DNA of 32,535 nucleotides, taken from the NCBI RefSeq assembly GCF_000429345.1, contig NZ_AUBR01000039.1, forward strand, positions 1 to 32,535. The letters run 5' to 3'. The notes beneath the pieces are model-generated. The model saw only the letters and a list, made by a program, of their open reading frames with translations. It did not search any database and was not told the origin of the DNA. A program made the translations under genes and the position numbers. This stretch comes from Desulfovirgula thermocuniculi DSM 16036 (GTDB lineage Bacteria > Bacillota > Desulfotomaculia > Desulfotomaculales > Desulfovirgulaceae). Positions 14,666 through 22,195 of the stretch are shown piece after piece (position 1 is the first letter of the stretch; every line of letters starts with the position of its first letter).

Positions 14666-16322
14666 CGTGACCGTGTGTGGGGAGTTCTTTCCGGAGAGCT
14701 ACCCGGCTTTCCGTTCTTCTAGATGGAGCCGTGGGGAAGAGGACCCGCTGGTGACGGAGATGCGGCTTTTCTGCTCCTGCGTGCGGTGGGCCTTCAACCG
14801 GCTCCTGGAAGGCGTATCCCGCGACGAGATCAAGAAGCGTGGCCAGGAGCTTTTCGGGCTGAACTCCCGGTACGTGGACGATGCGCGGTTGAAAGCGCAG
14901 GCCCTGCTGGACTCCCAGAGGGAGCTTCTAGTGCTAGAGATTGAAGAGACGGAGGCGAAATTAGGCCGTGCCAGGAAGAAGCTCGGCCTGGCCGCCACCA
15001 AGCTGGCGAAGGCCGAAAAGAAGGGTGCTGCCCCTGCTGAACTGGAGAATTTGCGCCTTGTAGTCAAGGGCCGCCAGATGCGCGTGGCCTCCTTGGAGGG
15101 GAGGCTGGCAGAGCTGGAGGCTTACCGCAGAAGCGGCGCCATACCCAAGGTGGTCTTCGGCGGCAGGAAACTCTGGAGGAGGATCTGCAAAGGCCGGGCC
15201 ACGCGTGAGGAGTGGCGGGCAGCCCGCAAAAACCGGCTCTATGCCCGTGGGGACGAAACCAAAGGCGGCAACCCGAACATGAAGGTATTCTTCCGGGACG
15301 GGGAGTTCCGGTTAGCGGTGACCGTATCACACCTTTCGGAGCAGGTGGGTTTGGATGCCCTTGGTCGCCCGAAGATGACGAGAGCTCCGAGGGTGGAAGG
15401 CAAGCTCTGGCTACCGGAGAAGCACCGGGATTTGGTACGGATATGGCTGGCCGCAAAGCTGCCCTACACGGTGGAACTGATACGCACTCCCCAAGGGTGC
15501 TATCTGGTCCATCTGACGTTTGATTTGGGTGAGGTGCCGGAGCCTGACTTTGCGGAGGGCTGCCTTGCTCTGGACACGAACCCCGACGGCGTGGCTTTGT
15601 GCAATGTCGATGCCAGTGGCCAGCCGGAACTCTGGCCGGAAGATTTCAGCATTCCCTATCCGGGCAACCTGGGCAAGTATGAAGGAGAGTTTCAGGTCAT
15701 CACTTACCCCAACGGTTTTCTTTACATCAGGATACCCGACCTGGCCTATGTTTCAGGTTTTCGGCGGGACTACCTGATAGGTGTCCTGGCCAAGGTAGTC
15801 GTTGATGTGGCCCTTTTCCTGGGCAAACCCATATCCCTGGAAGATCTGGACTTTGGCAAGGACCGCTTGGACACGAACAGGAAGTTTAACCGCATGGCTT
15901 CCAACTTTCCCTTTGCAAAGGTGGTGGAGGCAATATGCCGGAGGGCAGTCAAAGAGGGGGTGCCCTTTAGACTTGTGCCTCCACGGCACACATCCACCAT
16001 CGGGTACTGGAAGTACATGAGGCGTTACGCGGTTTCAGTGCACTGCGCAGCAGCGCTGGTCATAGGCCGCCGGGCAATGGGTTATCGGGAGCACGTGACG
16101 CGGGAACTCAAGCAACTTGTAGCCCAGATTAAGGAAAACCTGGCCCAAAAGGTCAGTCCTGATAAGCCGAGGGAAGGAGAAGGGATGACCCGCAGGGTTG
16201 GGGCTCTCTTGAAGCGGCTGGACCGGAAGATGACAACACACAACGGGCTCACTTTGGAGCAGCAGGAGGTGTTTTACTCCGTCTGGCACGACTTCAGGGA
16301 ACTGGCCCTAGCACTGCGGTGA
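14634..16322 (+). CDS. TnpB-related RuvC-fold protein of the IS607 element, divergent
   Basis: 562 residues, larger than usual TnpB (near 400). Residues 90-165 form a heptad-rich coiled coil inserted in the N-terminal half. A basic segment (180-215) and a beta-rich wedge follow. RuvC-I is CLALDTNPDGVAL with Asp 314; RuvC-II is ISLEDLDF with Glu 403. The region where TnpB has a four-Cys zinc ribbon reads HTSTIGYWKYMRRYAVSVH and has no Cys pair. The RuvC-III position that is Asp in TnpB is occupied by His 470 (SVHCAAALVIGRR). Standard TnpB is an RNA-guided nuclease; whether this variant cuts DNA, or only binds, cannot be decided from sequence. This matches the group called TnpB-related accessory proteins. 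ATG start lies inside tnpA. Confidence 0.88.
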   Translation: MRKESTKNKFSVTVCGEFFPESYPAFRSSRWSRGEEDPLVTEMRLFCSCVRWAFNRLLEGVSRDEIKKRGQELFGLNSRYVDDARLKAQALLDSQRELLVLEIEETEAKLGRARKKLGLAATKLAKAEKKGAAPAELENLRLVVKGRQMRVASLEGRLAELEAYRRSGAIPKVVFGGRKLWRRICKGRATREEWRAARKNRLYARGDETKGGNPNMKVFFRDGEFRLAVTVSHLSEQVGLDALGRPKMTRAPRVEGKLWLPEKHRDLVRIWLAAKLPYTVELIRTPQGCYLVHLTFDLGEVPEPDFAEGCLALDTNPDGVALCNVDASGQPELWPEDFSIPYPGNLGKYEGEFQVITYPNGFLYIRIPDLAYVSGFRRDYLIGVLAKVVVDVALFLGKPISLEDLDFGKDRLDTNRKFNRMASNFPFAKVVEAICRRAVKEGVPFRLVPPRHTSTIGYWKYMRRYAVSVHCAAALVIGRRAMGYREHVTRELKQLVAQIKENLAQKVSPDKPREGEGMTRRVGALLKRLDRKMTTHNGLTLEQQEVFYSVWHDFRELALALR

Positions 16323-16530
16323 CCCCGTTTAGCCGGTATCGGACAAGCCGGTAGGCGTCTCTAACAGAGCGGCCCGGACGGCAGCTGCCTCTGTTCCGGG
16401 GCAACCCGGCCCGCGGGTGCTACAGGCACCCCGCTGAGTCCGTGCGGGTTGGGGCCGGAGCAGGAGGGCGGGGGACCGCCCTGTCCGGGCTCCGGGTGGG
16501 ACTCCCGGGCCTAGGCCCCCTGTCGCCTTA
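16323..16530 (+). ncRNA. candidate omega/reRNA (TnpB guide RNA) at the element's 3' end
   Basis: Immediately after the TnpB-related stop the DNA codes for nothing but is dense in perfect stems. ACAGAG at 16364-16369 pairs with 16389-16394. CAACCCG at 16402-16408 pairs with 16445-16451, enclosing a hairpin 16413-16434 with loop TACAG. CCGGAGC at 16455-16461 pairs with 16489-16495, enclosing the 7-bp stem 16465-16471/16476-16482. A palindrome GGGCCTAGGCCC lies at 16507-16518. TnpB guide RNAs arise from exactly this position, overlapping the gene end and running to the element end. The pairing is seen; the RNA identity is inferred. Confidence 0.6.
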
Positions 16531-16584
16531 CCCCTCGGAGGGCAAATCAAGTATCCGAAAGGAGGCGAATGCCTGGTCTGGGGG

Positions 16585-16621
16585 CCGGCCTGATTGAGAT
16601 TTCAAATCAGTCGGGTTTTTT
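16585..16621 (+). terminator. hairpin with T-tract downstream of the IS607-type element
   Basis: CCGGCCTGATT and AAATCAGTCGG form an imperfect stem around a short loop, followed by TTTTTT at 16615-16621. An outer pair CCTGGT (16572-16577) and ACCAGG (16624-16629) brackets it. It would stop plus-strand transcripts from the element. Stem quality is moderate. Confidence 0.5.
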
Positions 16622-16629
16622 GAACCAGG

Positions 16630-16862
16630 TCACGGGTACCTTTTATCGCTTTAAGTAGTGGGGAATGTACCGGGAAAAACCGCTGCCGCCTGCCGCCGCA
16701 AGAATAACGGACCTGACGGTTGGGTGGTGCGGGGGTGTACATATGGGGGCCTAATGGGAGGCGGGACGCGGCGCCAGCTGCCGCCTGCAAAAAACCGGGA
16801 TACCACCAGCAGCGTTGGTGGTTTCTAGGGACTCCCTCCCGGTGCAGGGTTGCCTGCAAAAT
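16630..16862. other. unexplained non-coding block with several inverted repeats
   Basis: No credible gene was found. Visible structure: GTACC near 16667 can pair with GGTGTAC near 16734; GGCGG and CCGCC near 16757 and 16781 bracket GGCGCC; ACCACCA (16802-16808) pairs with TGGTGGT (16815-16821). The block lies between the element's terminator and the terminator of the acyl-CoA synthetase operon. It could be the 3' end of the older TnpB element, a small RNA, or decayed insertion-sequence DNA. Confidence 0.4.
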
Positions 16863-16904
16863 AAAAAGGCCGGAGGTACCGACAAGGCACCACCCGGCCT
16901 TTTT
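16863..16904. terminator. bidirectional rho-independent terminator
   Basis: AAAAAGGCCGG (16863-16873) and CCGGCCTTTTT (16894-16904) are exact complements around a 20-base loop. On either strand the stem ends in a T run. It lies 21 bases after the acyl-CoA synthetase stop (minus strand) and also blocks plus-strand transcription from the mobile element. Confidence 0.85.
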
Positions 16905-16925
16905 ACGCCGCACATTCGCGCTGGT

Positions 16926-18581
16926 TTACCTTCCCGCGCCCGGCCCGCGCTTGACGTGGGCCCACTCCCGCTCCCGCAGCTCCACGCGGCGGATCTTGCC
17001 GCTGATGGTCTTGGGCAGGGAGTCCACGAACTCGATCTTGCGCGGGTACTTGTAGGGAGCAGTGACCTTCTTGACGTGCTCCTGCAGTTCTTTGACCAGC
17101 TCTTCGGAGGGCTGGTAGCCGGGAGCCAGCACGATGAAGGCCTTCACCACCTCGCCGCGGATCTCGTCCGGGCTGGAAACCACCGCCGACTCGGCCACCG
17201 CCGGGTGCTCCAGGAGCGCGCTTTCCACCTCAAAAGGCCCGATGCGGTAGCCGGCGGCCAGGATGACGTCGTCGGCGCGGCCCACAAACCAGAGGTAGCC
17301 GTCCTCGTCCTTGATGGCCCGGTCGCCGGTGATGTACCAGTCGCCGCGGTAGCAGGAGGCGGTGCGCTCGGGGTCCTTCCAGTATTCCTGGAAGAGGCCC
17401 ACCGGCCGCTCGGGCTTCACCCGTACGGCAATGTCTCCTTCCTTGCCCGGCGGCAGCTCATTGCCGTCGTCGTCGATGACGCTGACGTAAAAGCCGGGCG
17501 AAGGCTTGCCCATGGAGCCGGGCTTCACCGCCAGCGGCGGGAAGGTGGCCACCAGGCAGACGGTTTCCGTTTGGCCGTAGCCCTCGCGGATCTTCAGGTT
17601 AAAGGCCCGCTCCCAGACGTCGATAACCTCGGGGTTGAGCGGCTCTCCTGCCGAGACGCAGTGCTCCAGGGCGGCAAATTTGTACTGGCTGAGGTCTTCC
17701 AGGATGAACATGCGGTAGGCCGTGGGCGGAGCGCAGAGCACGGTGACGGGGTAGCGGGTCAAAAGCTCCAGGGTGCGCTTGGGGTCGAACTTGGCCGTGT
17801 GGTGTACGAAGACCGTGGCCCCCTGGTTCCAGGCGTTAAAGAGGGTGCCCCAGGCCGCCTTGGCCCAGCCGGTGTCGGTGATGGTCCAGATGAGGTCGTT
17901 GGGTTTTAAATCGTGCCAGTATTTGCCGGTGATCATGTGCCCGATGGGGTAGGAGGCGTGGGTGTGCAGGGTCATCTTGGGCATCCCGGTGGTGCCGGAG
18001 GTAAAGTAGAGAATGCACGGGTCCGCGCTCTTCGTCTGCTCCACCGTGAACTGGGAGGAGGCATTGGAAACGGCGGTCTCATAGTGCAGCCAGCCGTTGC
18101 GCGGCTCGCCCACCACAATGGCCGTCTTCAGGCTGGGGCAGTCGCCCCTGATTTCGTCTACCTTTTCGGCAATGGTGTTGTCGCAGATGATGCAGGGCGC
18201 CTCGGCCATGTCAAAGCGGTACTTGAGGTCCTTGGCCGTGAGCATGGTGGTGCCGGGCGCCACCACGGCCCCCAGGCGGATGCAGGCCAGGTTGGCCTCC
18301 CACCACTCCACCAGGCGGGGCATGATGAGCATGACGATGTCGCCTTTTTTCACGCCCTGGGCCTTTAAAACGTTGGCCAGGCGGGAAGAGCGCTCCTTTA
18401 GCTCGCGGTAGGTCACCTTGCGCTCCCTGCCCTCGTCGTCCACCCACCAGAGGGCCACCTTTTTGGGGTCCTCCGCCCAGGCGTCAAATACGTCGCGGGC
18501 AAAGTTGAAGTACTCCGGCACGTGCCACTTAAAGGTCCGGTAGGTCTGCTCGTAGTCGGTCATGTTGGGTACGCGGGCCAC
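16926..18581 (-). CDS. AMP-forming acyl-CoA synthetase (acetyl/medium-chain type)
   Basis: 551 residues of the ANL superfamily. Visible motifs are the phosphate loop YFTSGTTGMPK near 205, GYGQTE near 340, WYITGDRA near 415, the hinge RADDVILAAGYRIGP near 435, and the C-terminal catalytic Lys in LPKTISGKIRR near 533. The enzyme makes an acyl-AMP and then acyl-CoA. Overall pattern (opening TFKWHVPEYFNFARDVFD) resembles medium-chain or butyrate-type synthetases rather than classical acetyl-CoA synthetase; the exact acid is unknown. GTG start with GGGAGGGG eight bases upstream. It is the last gene of a unit with two CoA-transferase genes. Confidence 0.92.
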   Translation of the reverse strand: MARVPNMTDYEQTYRTFKWHVPEYFNFARDVFDAWAEDPKKVALWWVDDEGRERKVTYRELKERSSRLANVLKAQGVKKGDIVMLIMPRLVEWWEANLACIRLGAVVAPGTTMLTAKDLKYRFDMAEAPCIICDNTIAEKVDEIRGDCPSLKTAIVVGEPRNGWLHYETAVSNASSQFTVEQTKSADPCILYFTSGTTGMPKMTLHTHASYPIGHMITGKYWHDLKPNDLIWTITDTGWAKAAWGTLFNAWNQGATVFVHHTAKFDPKRTLELLTRYPVTVLCAPPTAYRMFILEDLSQYKFAALEHCVSAGEPLNPEVIDVWERAFNLKIREGYGQTETVCLVATFPPLAVKPGSMGKPSPGFYVSVIDDDGNELPPGKEGDIAVRVKPERPVGLFQEYWKDPERTASCYRGDWYITGDRAIKDEDGYLWFVGRADDVILAAGYRIGPFEVESALLEHPAVAESAVVSSPDEIRGEVVKAFIVLAPGYQPSEELVKELQEHVKKVTAPYKYPRKIEFVDSLPKTISGKIRRVELREREWAHVKRGPGAGR

Positions 18582-18615
18582 CTTAAAATCCCCTCCCTTT
18601 ATATTTCCTGAAATT

Positions 18616-19932
18616 TCAAATGATGCCCTTTTCCTTAAGTTCCTTTACTTTCCGCGGGCCGTAGCCCAGGTATTTCCTGTAGACGAACTCGTTGTCCTGG
18701 CCCACCCGCCGGCAGACCCACTTGATGCGGCCCGGGGTCTCGGTCATCTTCCACACGGGAGCCTGCAGGGTGACCTTGCCGTACTCCAGGTCCTCCACCT
18801 CCTCGAAGACGCCGCGCTCCCACCAGTTCTCCTGGTTGAGCACGTCGGTGGGTGTGGCCACCTTGGCCGTTACCGGCGTGCCCGGGCCGCGCTTGTTCAT
18901 AATGTAGTCCTGGAAGATGGCCAGGAGCTCGTCCGAGGTATACTTCTTGGTCTCCTCGGCTAAAAGCGGCCAGAAGGCCTTGCCGGCCTGGAGCTTGGCC
19001 CTCTTGATGAAGGTGTCAAAGCGCGGGTCGTTGCGCCACTCCTGCTTCTGCAGGCACTCGGTGAGGGCGTAAAAGTTGGGATCGGTGAACCCGGCCACCA
19101 TGGCGTAGCCGTCCTTTACGGGCACGATGGTGTAGGGGTTTATCTGGGAATCCAAATTGCCGATGCGCTCCTTGTTGATACCGTACATGTTGTACAGCGT
19201 GAGGTAGCAGTCCATGAAACGCATGATGCCCTCGGCGCCGGATACATCCACCAGCTGCCCGCGCCCGGTCTGGTTCCGGTAGTACAGCGCGGCCAGGATG
19301 CCGAAGGCGCCCCACATGCCGCCCACGTACCAGCCGTACCAGGAGCCGATCTTGGTGGGCACCTCCCAGGGCTGGGGGTTGCCCTCCGTCTCCATCTCCC
19401 CGGTGCTCCAGGCAATGCCGCCCAGGGCCTGGTTGATGACGTCGTAGTCGGGCTTTCTGCAGGAAGCCTTAGGCCCGAACTGCCCGTAGGTGTAGATGGC
19501 GCAGTAAATGAGGCCGGGGTTGTCCTCCCGCAGCTGGCGGTAGCCGATGCCCCACTCGTCCATAACCCCGGCGGGGAAGGTCTCGATGATGACGTCCGCT
19601 TTGCGGGCCAGCTTCTTAAAGATCTCCCGGCCCTCGGCCACGTGCAGGTTCAGGGTGATATGCAGCTTGTTGCGGGCCTCCACCAGGTAGCCCAGGCCGG
19701 TATCTTTATGCTTGATCCCGTAAGGGGAGAAGTTGCGGGCGGGGTCCCCGCCGGGAGGCTCAATGCGGATGACCTCCGCGCCGAACTCGGCCAAAAGAGA
19801 AGAGCAGACCAGGCCCCCGATGTGGCGGTAGCTGAGGTCTAAGACCACCAGGTCGTCTAAAGCCTCGGGTTTCTTTCCGGCCTCCCGGGGATCGGTGGCT
19901 TCCTTTGCCCACCGGATGTAGTCGTCGGCCAC
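18616..19932 (-). CDS. family III CoA-transferase (CaiB/BaiF), subunit A of a pair
   Basis: 438 residues. The family signature is clear: LDDLVVLDLSYRHIGGLVCSSLLAEFGAEVIRIEPP with the CoA-binding start, an RNKLHITLNL strand, and the catalytic Asp near 164 in KPDYDVINQALGG; GRGQLVDVSGAEG follows near 225. These enzymes move CoA between carboxylic acids through an aspartyl-CoA anhydride and form interlocked dimers. The neighbouring gene encodes a paralogue of similar length, as in heterodimeric benzylsuccinate CoA-transferase, so a heterodimer is plausible. GTG start follows GGAGGAGGG by nine bases. Substrate cannot be named from sequence. Confidence 0.92.
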   Translation of the reverse strand: MADDYIRWAKEATDPREAGKKPEALDDLVVLDLSYRHIGGLVCSSLLAEFGAEVIRIEPPGGDPARNFSPYGIKHKDTGLGYLVEARNKLHITLNLHVAEGREIFKKLARKADVIIETFPAGVMDEWGIGYRQLREDNPGLIYCAIYTYGQFGPKASCRKPDYDVINQALGGIAWSTGEMETEGNPQPWEVPTKIGSWYGWYVGGMWGAFGILAALYYRNQTGRGQLVDVSGAEGIMRFMDCYLTLYNMYGINKERIGNLDSQINPYTIVPVKDGYAMVAGFTDPNFYALTECLQKQEWRNDPRFDTFIKRAKLQAGKAFWPLLAEETKKYTSDELLAIFQDYIMNKRGPGTPVTAKVATPTDVLNQENWWERGVFEEVEDLEYGKVTLQAPVWKMTETPGRIKWVCRRVGQDNEFVYRKYLGYGPRKVKELKEKGII

Positions 19933-19950
19933 GGCTAAAAACCCTCCTCC

Positions 19951-21282
19951 TCAAAAGATGGTGCCTTCACCGTTCCAGCCGTCCGGCGGCATGGAACCCA
20001 GCAGGTTGTCCCACTTGCCGATGACGCCTTTCTTTTCCAGCTCCCTTAACTCGCTCGGGCGCAGGCCCAGCATTTTGATAAAGACGTACTCGTTGTCGAA
20101 GCCTACCGGCTTGGCCGACCAGCGCAGGCGCCCGGGTGTTTCGGACATTTTCACCACCGGGCCCACTTCCACCACGCGCCCGTAGACGGGGTCGTCAATT
20201 TCCCACACCATGCCGCGCGCTTTTAAGTGAGGGTCGTCGTTCTGGTCCTTGAAGCTCATCACCGGCGCGCTGCCGAAGCGGTACAGCTCGCCCAGGGCGT
20301 CGATTTCCGCCCTGGTCTTAGTGGCCGCCCAGTCCCTGATGATGGCCAGGAGGGCCGTGGCGTTTTCTTCCTTAATGCGGTCGTCCGCGGTCTTGAAACG
20401 CTCGTCCTCAATGAGGTCGGGCCGCCCCATGGCCAGGCAGAGCCCCCGGAACTCCTCGTCGTCTGCGGCGGCAATGGCCACAAAGCCGTCCTTGCAGCGG
20501 AAGATGTCCGAGGGGCAAAAACACACGTCCCGGTTGCCGTAGCGACCGCGCTCCTTGCCGGTGAGGGTTTGGTAGATCCAGGTCCAGTCCATGGTGCGGA
20601 TGAGGCCCTCCGCCTGGGAGTAGTCGATGTACTGCCCCTTGCCGGTGCGCCGGCGGTAGTGCAGCGCCGCCAGCACGGCAATGGCGCCGAACAACCCGCC
20701 GGTGTAGTCGCCCAGGTACAGACCCGCCTTGCAGGGGGGGCGCCCGGGAAAGCCGGTAATGAAGGCGTTGCCGCTGGCCGCCTGGGCCGCCAGGTCCCAG
20801 GAGGGCCGCCCCACGGAGAAGGGCCCCCACTGGCCGAAGCCGTTTAAGGAAATCATGATGATGTCCGGCTTTACTTCCCGCAGCTGGCGGTAGCCGATGC
20901 CCCACTCGTCCATGGTACCGGCCACGAAGTTCTCCACCACCACGTCGCAGCGGGCCGCCAGGCGCTTGAACAACTCCACCCCTTCTGGCTTACGCACGTC
21001 AATGGTGATGAAGTATTTGTTGCGGTTCTGCGGGAAAAAGCCCGGGCAGGCGTTTTTCCAGAATATCCCGAACGGCGCCACCACCCTCATGGTGGGGTCG
21101 CCCCTGCCCGGCAGCTCCACCCGGAAGACCTCGGCCCCGTACTCTCCCAGGTAGTCGCCCACCACCGGGCCCAGGATAACGTTGGTCATGTCCAGAACGC
21201 GGACGCCCTTTAAAGCCTCCGGCTTTTCAAAGACCTTCTCCATGTTAAAGACTTCGGCGGTCCAGGAAAAGTAATCGCTCAC
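19951..21282 (-). CDS. family III CoA-transferase (CaiB/BaiF), subunit B of a pair
   Basis: 443 residues, paralogous to the next gene. ALKGVRVLDMTNVILGPVVGDYLGEYGAEVFRVELPG opens the fold; the probable nucleophile Asp near 163 is in GRPSWDLAAQAASG; GKGQYIDYSQAEG lies near 222. Both paralogues keep DEWGIGYRQLRE near 125, which marks a recent common origin. GTG at 21282 is chosen because GGGGAGG lies nine bases upstream; a longer frame to 21339 has no ribosome binding site and would run into the promoter. It is the first gene of the three-gene unit. Only 18 bases separate it from the second transferase gene. Confidence 0.92.
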   Translation of the reverse strand: MSDYFSWTAEVFNMEKVFEKPEALKGVRVLDMTNVILGPVVGDYLGEYGAEVFRVELPGRGDPTMRVVAPFGIFWKNACPGFFPQNRNKYFITIDVRKPEGVELFKRLAARCDVVVENFVAGTMDEWGIGYRQLREVKPDIIMISLNGFGQWGPFSVGRPSWDLAAQAASGNAFITGFPGRPPCKAGLYLGDYTGGLFGAIAVLAALHYRRRTGKGQYIDYSQAEGLIRTMDWTWIYQTLTGKERGRYGNRDVCFCPSDIFRCKDGFVAIAAADDEEFRGLCLAMGRPDLIEDERFKTADDRIKEENATALLAIIRDWAATKTRAEIDALGELYRFGSAPVMSFKDQNDDPHLKARGMVWEIDDPVYGRVVEVGPVVKMSETPGRLRWSAKPVGFDNEYVFIKMLGLRPSELRELEKKGVIGKWDNLLGSMPPDGWNGEGTIF

Positions 21283-21313
21283 CTCATGGTTCCTCCCCTT
21301 TGCGATTCTGAAA

Positions 21314-21319
21314 ATTATA
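21314..21319 (-). promoter_or_regulatory. -10 element for the CoA-transferase/acyl-CoA synthetase operon
   Basis: A consensus TATAAT on the minus strand lies about 32 bases before the GTG start at 21282, which is a suitable distance for a short leader. The -35 region is poor: ATATTG at 17 bases or TTGCTT at 14 bases. An activator may be needed. Confidence 0.45.
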
Positions 21320-21352
21320 CACAATTCGCGCAAAAGCAATATCCGTGCAAGT

Positions 21353-21420
21353 AAAAAACAAGGAGGGCGGCCTTCTGGAACCCTTGCGCTGAGGGAAAGG
21401 GAACGAACAGGCCTCCTCCC
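21353..21420 (-). terminator. possible terminator of the fprA-hrb unit
   Basis: AGGAGG (21361-21366) and CCTCCT (21412-21417) can form a stem with a long loop, and on the minus strand it is followed by TGTTTTTT. The loop is large and inner pairing is irregular, so the call is weak. The 210 bases from 21283 to 21490 hold nothing else recognised apart from the -10 element. Confidence 0.35.
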
Positions 21421-21490
21421 GGCTGTAAAATGGCGTTTATGCCTGATGACAGAAGCGGCGGCGCGTGTTTATGAGCATATACAGCCCCGG

Positions 21491-22180
21491 CTAATTCTCC
21501 TTGCGAAACTGCTCCTTGCCGGCCCCGCAGACGGGGCACACCCAGTCGGCAGGAAGCTGCTCAAAGGGCGTTCCCGGCGCCACGCCGTGCGCGGGATCGC
21601 CCGCCGCCGTGTCGTAAACGTAACCGCAGACCTCGCAGGCGTATTTTGCCTCCTGCGGCGCCGGCTTTTCCTCCTGCTTGGCGACGTAGGTGGGGGCGGT
21701 CTTGGGCACGACGCCCTTCTTCACCTGGTGATAGTAGGCGTAGGTCATGGGGGCGCCTTCCTTTAAGATCCCGGCGTCGGTGAGGCGGCCGATGAAGATG
21801 GTATGCGTGCCGGCACCCACCTCCTGCACCACTTCCGCCTCCAGGAAGGACAGCGCGTGCGCGGTGAGGTAGGGCACGCCGTTTTGGCTCAAGCCGTATT
21901 GCACGCCGGCAAACTTGTCCGCCTCCCGCCCGCTCTTAAAGCCGAACTGGCCGATGAGGGAGAGGGGGGCTTCCTGCTCCAGGACGGAAACCGTAAAGAG
22001 GCGGCTCTCCTTGATGAACTCGTGGGTGAGGTTGTTCTTGTTGATGCTCACGGCCACGGTGGGCGGCTCGCTGGTGATCTGGAAGACGGTGTTGGCCACC
22101 TGGCCGTTAAAGCGCCCCTCCTTTTTGGAACATACCACATAAAGGCCGTAGGTAATGGTGTACAGGGCTTTAGGGTTCAC
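21491..22180 (-). CDS. hrb: high-molecular-weight rubredoxin (flavin reductase-rubredoxin fusion)
   Basis: 229 residues in two domains. Residues 1-155 are an FMN-binding flavin reductase-like domain ([56 protein letters not shown]). After a linker with EEKPAPQEA comes a rubredoxin domain (about 178-225) with its iron ligands in CEVCGY and CPVCGA. In Moorella thermoacetica this fusion passes electrons from NADH to the flavodiiron protein FprA. The fprA gene lies immediately upstream here with a 15-base gap, so the pair forms an oxygen or nitric oxide reduction module. All four Cys are present. Confidence 0.95.
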   Translation of the reverse strand: MNPKALYTITYGLYVVCSKKEGRFNGQVANTVFQITSEPPTVAVSINKNNLTHEFIKESRLFTVSVLEQEAPLSLIGQFGFKSGREADKFAGVQYGLSQNGVPYLTAHALSFLEAEVVQEVGAGTHTIFIGRLTDAGILKEGAPMTYAYYHQVKKGVVPKTAPTYVAKQEEKPAPQEAKYACEVCGYVYDTAAGDPAHGVAPGTPFEQLPADWVCPVCGAGKEQFRKEN

Positions 22181-22195
22181 TGGATCACCTCCCCC

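Larger units (their letters stand above)
13979..16560 (+). mobile_element. IS607-type insertion element, boundaries approximate
   Basis: The element holds a MerR-HTH/serine-recombinase gene, an overlapping TnpB-related gene and a structured 3' region. The left end is placed near 13979, where the older tnpB sequence stops. The right end is uncertain and could lie anywhere from about 16530 to 16630. IS607 elements lack inverted repeats, so the ends cannot be fixed from one copy. Confidence 0.7.

Noticed and set aside
16479-16500. A GTCCGGGCTCC string reminiscent of RNase P RNA
   Set aside because: The conserved purine-rich context before it and all other RNase P signatures are missing; it is one arm of a local stem.
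16880-16904. GGGTGGTGCC on the minus strand, resembling a T-box antiterminator motif
   Set aside because: It lies after the operon's last gene, not in a leader, and no specifier stem is present; it is part of the terminator loop and stem.
16815-17909. A 364-codon plus-strand open frame opposite the acyl-CoA synthetase
   Set aside because: It runs through the bidirectional terminator and mirrors a gene with all ANL motifs.
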